Source: a virus
IMG/VR virus record: IMGVR_UViG_3300036845_000230
Location: 1-32,520 of that record
DNA length: 32,520 bases
Reading direction: 5' to 3' (one strand)
Position 1 is the first letter of the stretch, and each line of letters starts with the position of its first letter. Positions 22,765-30,113 of the stretch are shown here, one piece after another. The position numbers and the translations under genes were made by a program. The notes beneath the pieces are model-generated. The model was not told the origin of the DNA and did no database searches. It saw only the letters and a program-made list of their open reading frames with translations.

Positions 22765-25311
22765 TTAGCCCCACTGAACGCCAGTCATCCAGGACACGAC
22801 CGGACGACGCAGGATCCAGTTCATTCGCATGATCATGCGCAAAGCCAGCGAGTCTGTTTGCCACATGGACTTGACTGGCACGGCCGGCGACGGAGTACCA
22901 CCCGTGATATCCTGCGGGGTCGTGTCTTCCATATGCAGAGTAGCCTGATCACTGATTTCCATGCGCGGCCCTTCGGCGCCTGCCGTGACAAAGTCAGCGG
23001 CATCCACCATGATGACCATGCCTGGAGGCACGTTTGCCGACTCGATCAAATCGGCCTTGAGCAGCCGTCCAGCATCCATCATGACAATGAACGGGAACAA
23101 CGGCGTCGCCGCCGCCGGAGGCTGGATCATGCTGATCGCCAATCCTTGGATTGGGTTGATCAGAATGGTCGGACGCCTTACATTGCCGTTGGTCAAGTTG
23201 AGCAAGCCGCCATAGAGCGCCTTGTAGTCAGCAACGAAGTTCGGGAAGCCAACGCCAGCCGCTGACGGCGTCAGTCCAGTCTGGTACGAGCGCAAACCCG
23301 GAGGTGCGATAGCTGTTGCCACATTGGCGCCGATCAGCACCGCATCCATGGCAATCGCCGTATCCTCGAGGATTGCCTGCCGCAACAGACCCTCGATCGC
23401 CGGGATGGAATACTCGTCCATCTCGCGAGTCCAGGTCGTGATGACAGCCATCTTCTTTGGCGTCAAGGTCTGCGAAGCGAATGCGCCTTGCCGCACCGGA
23501 ATGGGCTGACCTTCACCGACGAAGGAGCCAGAGATAGACGGTGTCAGATTACGAGTCGGGATGACGATCCGCCCGTTGGCGCCGAAGGTGAGTGCGAGCC
23601 CCTTGGCCGCAAGCTGCGGATAAATGCTGACCGGGAGCAGGACTTGCATGAAGTCTGCCCAGATGGTCCGCACCAGTTCCGCGGCCCATCCAGTCACCGT
23701 TGTCATCGCCGGCGCCGATGTCGCCTTGAGGATCATATCGCACATGACCCGCGTGACTTCATCATCACCGTAGATCCGCTGACGAATGGCATCGATGCTT
23801 TGGCCTTCGGACTTGGACTTGCCCATGACCAGAGCCGCGCGGAACAGATAGTCCAGCGGTTCTGCCTTCTTCTTCGGAAGCACCAGACCGGGCGGTAGTT
23901 TGATCAAGTCCTTGCCCGACCGTGCCAATGCCGCTGGATCCTCCGCACGCTCACCATTGCGTGCTTCGGCTGCCTGAAGGCTCTTCAGGTTCCGCTGCGC
24001 ATTTTCGATCTTGGCGGTGAAGTCCTCCGTAAGAACCATCTGCTCTTCGGTTGGATCCTCGCCATAGCTTTCCAGATGCTTGTCCAGATTGTCCTGGAGC
24101 GACAGAACCTTCTTCTGTGCTTCCTGGATGCGTTGAGAGAGCAACATGGATTTTCCTTTCCCCTCTCCTGGTTTAATCTCGGCATGCTCGCCGGGTTTCT
24201 TCTCGCTCACCGCCCTCCGCTTGTTGGCATCCTCGCCACGGACAGCCGGGGTAAAACTCCTCTGCACGATGCTTCTGCTGGCATCCTCGCCAAACACCAT
24301 GCGCAAGGTTTCTCGACTAACGCCTAAGCTCTTCGCCACGGCCAAGGCGTTAGGATTGGCCGGTACCGCTACGACGCTGCACTCCATGAGTTCCTGTTCA
24401 GTGTATCGAACACCGAAGTTGTCCGTGTCTTCCAAAGGTTCATACTTTATCGGCTTGAACCCCACGGATGTTGCTCGTAGAATATCAGCGTCGATCAGGT
24501 TGCGGATTTCATCAATGCGATCGCTCGTTCCCCTCGGCGCCAGCACCAGCTTGGCGCGGAGATCCGTAGGACCAGCTTTGATATCTTCCCATTTTCCAAT
24601 GGGAAACGAACTCTGGTGATTGAAAAGTGCAATGGGATTTTTCTTGAACTGCGTAATCTTCCAACCAGCCGGTTCAACAATATCACCAAATCTATCTGGC
24701 GTGGCGTCGGACAAGATGAATTCCATACCAGAACCTTCGGTCGATCTGGTCTTGTGCATGACCAGCCCGGCAGCTTTGTCATCACCGTTGTCTTGGGCAT
24801 CATCCCAAGCCATCTGGCAAGCTTCCTCGGCATCGTCATCCGCCATGTCGTCACATTCGTCCATGCAACGATCCATGAAGTCTTCATGGCTTTCACCATC
24901 GTCCGGATCTGGAACATCCGCCTTCTGCACCACCTCCTTGCGCAAGAAGGCGATGACTGTCTTATCGGTCGGCGGACCTTCCTTGCCGATCTGGGTTTTC
25001 CAAGCCGCAGTAATTCGCAGCTTGATCCGCGACAACTGCGCCTCGTTATATTCCTTATTCTTGGTATTAATCAAATACCAGGAACAACGAATATCGTCCG
25101 GCGTATCGAGCGGATAGCGCTTCTTGCCATCCGAACGATAACCTGGATCGGCGAATTCACTCATCGTAGCCTCCTTCTTGTTGTCGCGCCATATCTGCAG
25201 GCAGGCCGCGACAGCTTGATCTTGATCACGCTTACCATCGCCCATCATTTCAGGTACACAACGACCCATGAAATCGTCTTGGCTTTCGCCCTTATGTGGC
25301 TTCATCGGCAT
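22765..25311 (-). CDS. Prohead protease fused to HK97-type major capsid protein
   Basis: One 848-residue frame runs through both functions. Start at 25311 has a GGAAGGAAG site and overlaps the previous gene by 20 bases. Residues 8-42 and 138-170 carry a repeated GESxxDFMxRC motif with a later AC or AxxAC pair. Residues 60-110 resemble DUF6582 (KKRYPLDTPDDI). Residues about 183-345 are an HK97-type protease: GDIVEPAGWKI, LFNHQSSFPIGKW (H232), LRATSVGFKPI (S282), VVAVPANPNA. After a charged linker (355-388) comes a coiled-coil delta-domain-like region (389-450) and the capsid fold to the end (GEGQPIPVRQ, ITTWTREMDEY, HMEDTTPQD). Internal starts with good sites exist at 25164 and 24147. The first releases protease and capsid from the N-terminal motif; the second makes capsid alone (460 residues). 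Confidence 0.93.
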   Translation of the reverse strand: MPMKPHKGESQDDFMGRCVPEMMGDGKRDQDQAVAACLQIWRDNKKEATMSEFADPGYRSDGKKRYPLDTPDDIRCSWYLINTKNKEYNEAQLSRIKLRITAAWKTQIGKEGPPTDKTVIAFLRKEVVQKADVPDPDDGESHEDFMDRCMDECDDMADDDAEEACQMAWDDAQDNGDDKAAGLVMHKTRSTEGSGMEFILSDATPDRFGDIVEPAGWKITQFKKNPIALFNHQSSFPIGKWEDIKAGPTDLRAKLVLAPRGTSDRIDEIRNLIDADILRATSVGFKPIKYEPLEDTDNFGVRYTEQELMECSVVAVPANPNALAVAKSLGVSRETLRMVFGEDASRSIVQRSFTPAVRGEDANKRRAVSEKKPGEHAEIKPGEGKGKSMLLSQRIQEAQKKVLSLQDNLDKHLESYGEDPTEEQMVLTEDFTAKIENAQRNLKSLQAAEARNGERAEDPAALARSGKDLIKLPPGLVLPKKKAEPLDYLFRAALVMGKSKSEGQSIDAIRQRIYGDDEVTRVMCDMILKATSAPAMTTVTGWAAELVRTIWADFMQVLLPVSIYPQLAAKGLALTFGANGRIVIPTRNLTPSISGSFVGEGQPIPVRQGAFASQTLTPKKMAVITTWTREMDEYSIPAIEGLLRQAILEDTAIAMDAVLIGANVATAIAPPGLRSYQTGLTPSAAGVGFPNFVADYKALYGGLLNLTNGNVRRPTILINPIQGLAISMIQPPAAATPLFPFIVMMDAGRLLKADLIESANVPPGMVIMVDAADFVTAGAEGPRMEISDQATLHMEDTTPQDITGGTPSPAVPVKSMWQTDSLALRMIMRMNWILRRPVVSWMTGVQWG
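24145..24159 (-). promoter_or_regulatory. Internal ribosome-binding site and ATG for capsid alone
   Basis: AAAGGA lies six bases before an in-frame ATG at 24147, preceded by more purine-rich sequence (AGGAGAGGGG). The site falls exactly at the boundary between the protease linker and the delta-domain-like helix that starts the capsid part. This could let capsid protein be made in excess of protease, as the internal start of lambda Nu3 does for scaffold. Confidence 0.6.
25162..25176 (-). promoter_or_regulatory. Perfect internal Shine-Dalgarno before an in-frame ATG
   Basis: AAGGAGG, five bases before an in-frame ATG at 25164 (protein begins MSEFADPGYR), is the strongest ribosome-binding site near this gene's beginning and better than that of the upstream start at 25311. 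A shorter 799-residue fusion lacking the first Cys motif is therefore likely made as well or instead. Confidence 0.6.
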
Positions 25312-25555
25312 TTGTGCTTCCTTCCGGCTGTGACCAGTCCTTGAACTTGTAGCGCACTTGCCAGCCGGACGGCATGTCGCCGACCGTGGTGATTGGCAAT
25401 GTGACGTTCTTGCCGTTAGTCTCATTGACGAGCCAGCCGATAACCTGATGTGGCTCTGTCGCCTCATTGTTTGGATCGAAAGCCTCATAGCCGACTACCG
25501 CTGGCATTAGGCCGATCGTCGTAACAGCTTTAGGCTTTGCGGCTTTCTTTGCCAT
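25292..25555 (-). CDS. Small hypothetical protein with basic N-terminus
   Basis: This 87-residue protein starts with ATG at 25555 behind a GAGGGA site that includes the stop of the fibre gene. The basic N-terminus (MAKKAAKPKAV) is followed by a beta-type pattern, HQVIGWLVNETNGKNVTLPI and GWQVRYKFKDWSQPEG, then an acidic C-terminal end. It overlaps the protease-capsid gene start by 20 bases. I do not recognise a family; position beside the fibre and capsid suggests a virion protein. Confidence 0.7.
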   Translation of the reverse strand: MAKKAAKPKAVTTIGLMPAVVGYEAFDPNNEATEPHQVIGWLVNETNGKNVTLPITTVGDMPSGWQVRYKFKDWSQPEGSTNADEAT

Positions 25556-25565
25556 GTAAGATCCC

Positions 25566-28500
25566 TCAATAGTTATAATATTCTTCGATGTAGACGCCGC
25601 CGATACCACCAGCCGCGCCGCCTGCCAAAGCTGCGCCTGCTGCGCCGAGTACGCCGGTGATCGTCCCTGGAGCACTGACGATGATTTCAGCACAAGCTCC
25701 CGCACCGCCACCCGGACCACCAGGACCGGCCGATGCCGCAGCGTAGGAACCGCCACCACCGCCCGCGCCAGTTCCAGGCTTGCCCGCCGTTCCACTACCT
25801 TGCCCGCCACCACCGCCGCCACCACCAAACATATTGACACCACCACTGCCGCCCGCGCTGTACTGCGTATAAGTGCCGGTGCCTAGACCATCACCACCGC
25901 TAGCTTGAAACACGATATTCCAATTCGTCGGCAGAGTACCAACGGTGACCGCACCACCTACGCCGGGAGCAACGCTGATACCAGCCTTGCCACCACCGAG
26001 CGTCAATGCGAGCACGCCACCGACACTGAACGTCAGGTCGGCCGCATTATTTCCTCCTTGCCCGTTATTCCCAGAACCACCAGCGCCACTCGCTGCTGTC
26101 CTAATCCGGATCCATCTAACTGTATTGCCGCCAGCATTAGTCGGCGTATAGGTGAACGCGCCAGCCGCAGTGATTTTCTGCGTCGTCGGCGGCTGAGCAA
26201 CGATCGGACCCGTTGATGTTCCAGGAGGACCTTGCGGGCCGACTGGACCAATCTGCAGCAATATCGCGACCATATTAACGGCCGCACCAGCATTCGCCGT
26301 ACTCAAGAACGTTGTGTTGGTGCTCTGTACCCCTTGAACTTGGATAGTATCCGTCGTACCGTTGCAGTAGATCAACGCGCTCGCTGTCTGCGCACCAGTG
26401 TAGGCCGATCCACCAGTGACAAATCTAATGCTCTGTGACTCTGCAGTAGAGAGCGAACCGTTCTTCAGGATTGCAACGCCAATCCAACCGTTGGCGACCC
26501 AAGCCGCACCTATCGATGCGCTGATAGCGTAGACGCCAGCGACCTTCGGCGTATAGATACCTGTTGAAGTATTGAAGGTTCCACCCTGAACATCAGTAAC
26601 GATGGTGTCGTACTTGAGAGTGTTCCAGGCTCCCGCAGTCACGCCTGTCTGATTGGCATTCAGTGCAACTTCAAGAGCAATCTGTGCAGGCGTGCCAACA
26701 CTTGATCCGGGCGTACCCTGAATGCCTTGTGGACCTTGTGGACCCTGCGGTCCACTCTGCAACAGCGTCACCACCATGTTAGTCACAGCGGTAGCTGTGG
26801 TGCTGCTGGAATTATAGATAATCGTTCCAGCCGGAAAAGCTTGACACTGAATGGTATCTGTCGTGCCGTTACAATAAATCAGCGCCGACATACTCACTGG
26901 CTCAGCGTTCGGCGTCGTAAAGTTGGCCACCGCGCGATAAGCCTGTGACTCTGGTCCCTTCAAATTGCCATTCTTCAAAATGGCAATGCCGGTCCAACCA
27001 CCATTAATTAGACCTGTCGCGAAACCTGCACTAACCGCATAGAGGCCCGCTTGTGTCGGAGTGAATATTCCAGTTGCTGTGTTATAACCATTTTGAAGAT
27101 CAGTGATCTTCGTGTCGTACTTGACTGCTTGCCATGCGTTCGCAGTAACCGTTAGATTGTTGGCCAGACCAACTTCAAGAACAACATTCGCTGGAGTGGC
27201 TCCGCCGCCAGCAGATTTTACGAATGCCGTAGTTGCTAGCTTAGTAGAATTATCCGTGCTCGCCTGTGTCGGCGCCGTTGGATTTCCAGTCAGTGCTGGC
27301 GAAGCCAACGGTGCGAAGATCGCATCTATGTTATTCCATGCGCTGTTTTCACGCGCGTAGTTATGCCCATCAGTCGGCGCTTCCGGGACTGGACCCGCTG
27401 GTCCTGTTGGTCCTGCCGGTCCTGCTGGACCCGTCGCTCCAGGAGTTCCAGGCGCGCCAGTGGCTCCAGCTACGCCTTGGACACCCTGAGGTCCTGGAAC
27501 ACCAGCAAGATTGATATTCCAATCAGCATGCGTCCCAGAACCAAGGACAGTATCGACGTTGACTGTCAAGTTGCTGCCACTATAGGCGGTGACCTGACCT
27601 TCCATCCAGGTGTTGGCAGTCCCGGCGCTTGCCGCACGCACACGAGCACCGACAGAATAAGCCAGACCCGTTTGTGTTGAAAAAATACAAGAGCCAATTC
27701 CAATCGTCAGAGAAGTCGTGCTGCTCGCCGTGTAACCCGCGCCCGGATTTCCCTGCGGCCCTGCCGGTCCTGTCGCACCAGTATTTCCTGGAACACCTTG
27801 AATGCCCTGCGGTCCCGCTGGACCACTGTCCGTCTTATAGACTTTGAAAAAGCTGGTCGATCCTGTAACCGTGGCTCCTGCACCATAACCCCAGACTTCC
27901 AGATAATCATTGACTGCAAGAATGAGAACACATTGAACGTTGACGTAGGACTTACCATTATCAGCAGAGCCGGTGAAAGTAGTGCCGTTCTTATAAAGAG
28001 CCAATCCACCGACACCGGCTCCAGCAGCAACGTTGACAAAAGTATCAACCAAATACGTGCCAGCAACTTTACAAACCCAACGATAGAGTGTTGGATTAAA
28101 CCCTGCCTGCGTATCTGTGATAATGCTGTTGAACGGCAGCTTGTTCCAAGAAGCAGGCAGACCATAGTTTGTTGTCGACGTGGTGCTGAGCACTTGCGGC
28201 ATGCCCGGACCAGCCGTGCCACCGCCTCCACCTCCGCCACCAGCTTGCGTCGTATCTACAATACTGAGCTCAGTCCAAATGCCGGTAGGATCACAGCAAT
28301 AATAGCCAATCGTCTTGTTCGATATCGTTCTGTTCGCTGCACCGAGCAATATAAGGTTCGTGCCGTTCTGAAGAACAATGTTTCCACCAGAAGGCTCGAA
28401 CGTGACTTGCTTGGTGATGCCGACATTTACGACTTCCGGCGGATCTACGCTTGGATCTATTAGCTGCGGTCCAGGCGGAGGCCCGAAAGAACTGATCGTA

Positions 28501-28631
28501 CCATTGCCGGTGATGATAATCTTGTTCGTATCAACACTATCATCAGGAGGCGCCAGATCAACCTCAGGCGCGCATGGCAACGTTAGACTAGGCGCGTCTC
28601 CCTGCGCGCATTGCCATGGCATTATGCCCAA
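25566..28631 (-). CDS. Large fibre protein with collagen, C1q-like and Gly-rich domains
   Basis: This 1021-residue protein starts with TTG at 28631. An AAAGGAG site lies ten bases upstream, a TGA sits just upstream in frame, and the next ATG is too far from the site. Domains in order: N-terminal beta region 1-130; C1q/TNF-like beta sandwich about 152-265; collagen 268-298; a beta module 300-376; collagen 378-414; a fibre linker 421-472 (DGHNYARENSAWNN, STKLATTAFV); two further C1q-like domains about 482-625 and 649-793, each with ILKNG and the identical ALIYCNGTTDTIQ; short collagen pieces between them; and a polyglycine C-terminal domain 820-1021 ending GGVYIEEYYNY, as in several tail-fibre tips. 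It is a likely trimeric receptor-binding or decoration fibre. Its location among packaging and head genes is unusual. Confidence 0.88.
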   Translation of the reverse strand: MGIMPWQCAQGDAPSLTLPCAPEVDLAPPDDSVDTNKIIITGNGTISSFGPPPGPQLIDPSVDPPEVVNVGITKQVTFEPSGGNIVLQNGTNLILLGAANRTISNKTIGYYCCDPTGIWTELSIVDTTQAGGGGGGGGTAGPGMPQVLSTTSTTNYGLPASWNKLPFNSIITDTQAGFNPTLYRWVCKVAGTYLVDTFVNVAAGAGVGGLALYKNGTTFTGSADNGKSYVNVQCVLILAVNDYLEVWGYGAGATVTGSTSFFKVYKTDSGPAGPQGIQGVPGNTGATGPAGPQGNPGAGYTASSTTSLTIGIGSCIFSTQTGLAYSVGARVRAASAGTANTWMEGQVTAYSGSNLTVNVDTVLGSGTHADWNINLAGVPGPQGVQGVAGATGAPGTPGATGPAGPAGPTGPAGPVPEAPTDGHNYARENSAWNNIDAIFAPLASPALTGNPTAPTQASTDNSTKLATTAFVKSAGGGATPANVVLEVGLANNLTVTANAWQAVKYDTKITDLQNGYNTATGIFTPTQAGLYAVSAGFATGLINGGWTGIAILKNGNLKGPESQAYRAVANFTTPNAEPVSMSALIYCNGTTDTIQCQAFPAGTIIYNSSSTTATAVTNMVVTLLQSGPQGPQGPQGIQGTPGSSVGTPAQIALEVALNANQTGVTAGAWNTLKYDTIVTDVQGGTFNTSTGIYTPKVAGVYAISASIGAAWVANGWIGVAILKNGSLSTAESQSIRFVTGGSAYTGAQTASALIYCNGTTDTIQVQGVQSTNTTFLSTANAGAAVNMVAILLQIGPVGPQGPPGTSTGPIVAQPPTTQKITAAGAFTYTPTNAGGNTVRWIRIRTAASGAGGSGNNGQGGNNAADLTFSVGGVLALTLGGGKAGISVAPGVGGAVTVGTLPTNWNIVFQASGGDGLGTGTYTQYSAGGSGGVNMFGGGGGGGGQGSGTAGKPGTGAGGGGGSYAAASAGPGGPGGGAGACAEIIVSAPGTITGVLGAAGAALAGGAAGGIGGVYIEEYYNY

Positions 28632-28660
28632 TGATCACAAGCTCCTTTGAATGGATTGGG

Positions 28661-28699
28661 GAGAGCGAGCCTATACGAGGATCAGACAGACTCGCTCTC
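28661..28699 (-). other. 9-bp inverted repeat upstream of the large fibre gene
   Basis: GAGAGCGAG and CTCGCTCTC pair perfectly across a 21-base loop in the 164-base gap between the exported Cys-rich gene and the fibre gene. No T run follows on the minus strand, so termination is doubtful. A second, weaker pair (GCAGGTT / AACCTGC) lies a little upstream. The structure ends 11 bases before the fibre ribosome-binding site and might act on its translation. Confidence 0.45.
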
Positions 28700-28795
28700 T
28701 TCGCAGGGGCGGCAGGTTCAGGGGAGTTGGACTGTTACCTAAACCTGCACCTTCCACCACTCGATCGGGCTGGCTGGCAAGCTGACCCGACAGAG

Positions 28796-29056
28796 CTAGA
28801 CGCGTGACGGCAGATAGATACAGAGACCATGCAATACCGGAGTATCCGTCAAATGCGCCACGCAAACGTGACAATTCCCATCTGGCGATACTTTTAGTTG
28901 ATTACGCGCAAAGTGCACCGCCAGCCAATCACCATCCCGCCAGATCCATCCACTCTTGGTATCTGTGATCTGCTCGCATGGCACCGGATGGCAGTGCTGA
29001 TTTGCGCAGCACTCCTGGTCATAGAGCCAATGCACCAGCAGAACAAAGACAATCAA
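28796..29056 (-). CDS. Small exported Cys-rich protein
   Basis: This protein has about 86 residues if started at the TTG at 29056, which overlaps the preceding TGA. In-frame ATGs at 29122 and 29155 exist but lie deep inside the upstream gene and lack good ribosome-binding sites. A hydrophobic stretch (LIVFVLLVHWLY) is followed by a Cys-rich part: DQECCANQHCHPVPCEQI, then GWIWRDG, and SPDGNCHVC near the end. The CC...CxPVP...SPDGxxHxC pattern matches a family of small periplasmic proteins common in alphaproteobacteria and their prophages, of unknown function. A virion role is not obvious. Confidence 0.65.
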   Translation of the reverse strand: MIVFVLLVHWLYDQECCANQHCHPVPCEQITDTKSGWIWRDGDWLAVHFARNQLKVSPDGNCHVCVAHLTDTPVLHGLCIYLPSRV

Positions 29057-29244
29057 TCGATAGTTGGATGTGATGGATAACCAAGATCGAATGGCGCTTT
29101 GCTGTGCGGCCAGTTGACCCATCCATCCGTTCGCATGTGATCGGTGCACGACCATACTCCCGGCTGAGTCAACAGGTTAGCCCGCACAATTTCAATCTGC
29201 GTATCGTTACGCCCACAGAACAAGCAGATTGGTCCATCCGCCAT
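29053..29244 (-). CDS. CxxC mini-protein, possible zinc-binding
   Basis: This 63-residue protein has an AAGGAA site six bases before the ATG. Near the N-terminus is CLFCGRND and, 24 residues on, SCTDHMRTDGW, so two CxxC-like pairs (CxxC and CxxH) could bind one zinc ion. No family is certain. It is tightly coupled to the next gene. Confidence 0.6.
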   Translation of the reverse strand: MADGPICLFCGRNDTQIEIVRANLLTQPGVWSCTDHMRTDGWVNWPHSKAPFDLGYPSHPTID

Positions 29245-29328
29245 TCTAGTTCCTTGAAGGATTGCGCCGGACGCTTACAGTCGTCCCAACAGTTTGAAGC
29301 ACGTCAATTCGTGCTGGCGCAATGGAGG

Positions 29329-30033
29329 TTACTTCTGGCGTCGCTTGCCAGAAGACGACGACGGCGTCGGCGCCGGAACATTTGGAACACCGACAAGGAC
29401 CCACCCTTGCTCTTCATTCCAACCGACGTACCAATCGAAGAGACCTTCGCCTTCCGCAGGCGGCTGTTCCGGCGGGATCACGATCGGGTGTGCCGGATGG
29501 CCGGGCTTCGGCCAGATTTCCGGCGGCAACGGGATCACGATCGGATGCTCGGGATGTGCACCATCCCCCGTCGGTGGCTCCGGCAGCACGATTGGATGTT
29601 CCGGATGGCCCGGATCAATCGCGATGGGCGGACCACCATCCGGCGGCTGCGGCCAAATGATCGGCGGCATGGGATGCTCGGGATGTCCAGGATACCAATC
29701 CGGCCCACCTGGAGCAATCGGGTGCGACGGACTACCACCACCGGGCGCGATGGGATGTGCCGGATATCCCGGTCCCGGCCAGATCACGACTGGAGGTTCA
29801 CCCGGATTGTTCGGCGGCAACACGATAGGATGTGACGGACCACCACCGGGCGCGATGGGATGCGCCGGATGACCGGGACTCGGCCAAATACCCGGAGGTT
29901 CACCACCGGGCGCAATGGGATGTGCAGGCCACCCCGGAACGCCGAACTCCGGATCAACCGGCTCTCCACCTCCGCCTCCACCGCCACTCAATGGACGGAG
30001 CACCGTAACAACTGCCAAATATCTCTGAGCCAT
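29329..30033 (-). CDS. Pro/Gly/His-rich repeat protein
   Basis: This 234-residue protein has a good GAGAGGA site. After a short hydrophobic start (MAQRYLAVVTVLRPL) and a run of seven glycines, residues about 30-200 consist of degenerate repeats built on HPI or HPM (nine copies), usually as PGHPAHPIAPGG or PGHPEHPIVIP, alternating with IWP units (four). The C-terminal 35 residues form a non-repetitive Trp-rich segment (GLFDWYVGWNEEQGWVLVGV) and a basic tail. It is the first gene after the TATAAT promoter. No enzymatic motif is present. Extended polyproline-like structure is likely; a virion surface or host-contact role is speculation. Confidence 0.8.
   Translation of the reverse strand: MAQRYLAVVTVLRPLSGGGGGGGEPVDPEFGVPGWPAHPIAPGGEPPGIWPSPGHPAHPIAPGGGPSHPIVLPPNNPGEPPVVIWPGPGYPAHPIAPGGGSPSHPIAPGGPDWYPGHPEHPMPPIIWPQPPDGGPPIAIDPGHPEHPIVLPEPPTGDGAHPEHPIVIPLPPEIWPKPGHPAHPIVIPPEQPPAEGEGLFDWYVGWNEEQGWVLVGVPNVPAPTPSSSSGKRRQK
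29480..29945 (-). repeat. Degenerate tandem repeats coding for HPI/IWP units
   Basis: Nearly identical strings recur within the gene above. The best are three copies of ACCACCGGGCGCGATGGGAT (one with a single change) on the plus strand near 29737, 29843 and 29902. Unit length is irregular (about 40 to 110 bases), which points to expansion by slippage or recombination. Confidence 0.7.
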
Positions 30034-30083
30034 TTCAAGTCCTCTCGGGTTTTACCTGCGGACCGGGCAGGCGCCGGTAGAAT

Positions 30084-30092
30084 ATTATAACA
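30084..30092 (-). promoter_or_regulatory. Extended -10 promoter for the structural gene cluster
   Basis: On the minus strand TGTTATAAT gives a perfect TATAAT box with the extended TGn element, in an AT-rich stretch within the 80-base gap after the large terminase gene. A -35 box is poor (TTTGTT at 16 bases). The predicted transcript would start near 30077 and lead into the Pro/Gly/His repeat protein and everything downstream. Confidence 0.6.
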
Positions 30093-30113
30093 TGATCGTA
30101 TAACAAACAAATG

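Noticed and set aside
25292-25846. 184-codon minus-strand frame beginning inside the fibre gene
   Set aside because: The first half is a shadow of the fibre's Gly-rich region. The ATG at 25555 with a GAGGGA site marks the true start of an 87-residue protein.
28671-28874. Minus-strand 67-codon frame between the exported Cys-rich gene and the fibre gene
   Set aside because: Starts inside the previous gene, has no ribosome-binding site, and ends across a hairpin. The composition looks non-coding. The gap of 164 bases is better read as a regulatory spacer.
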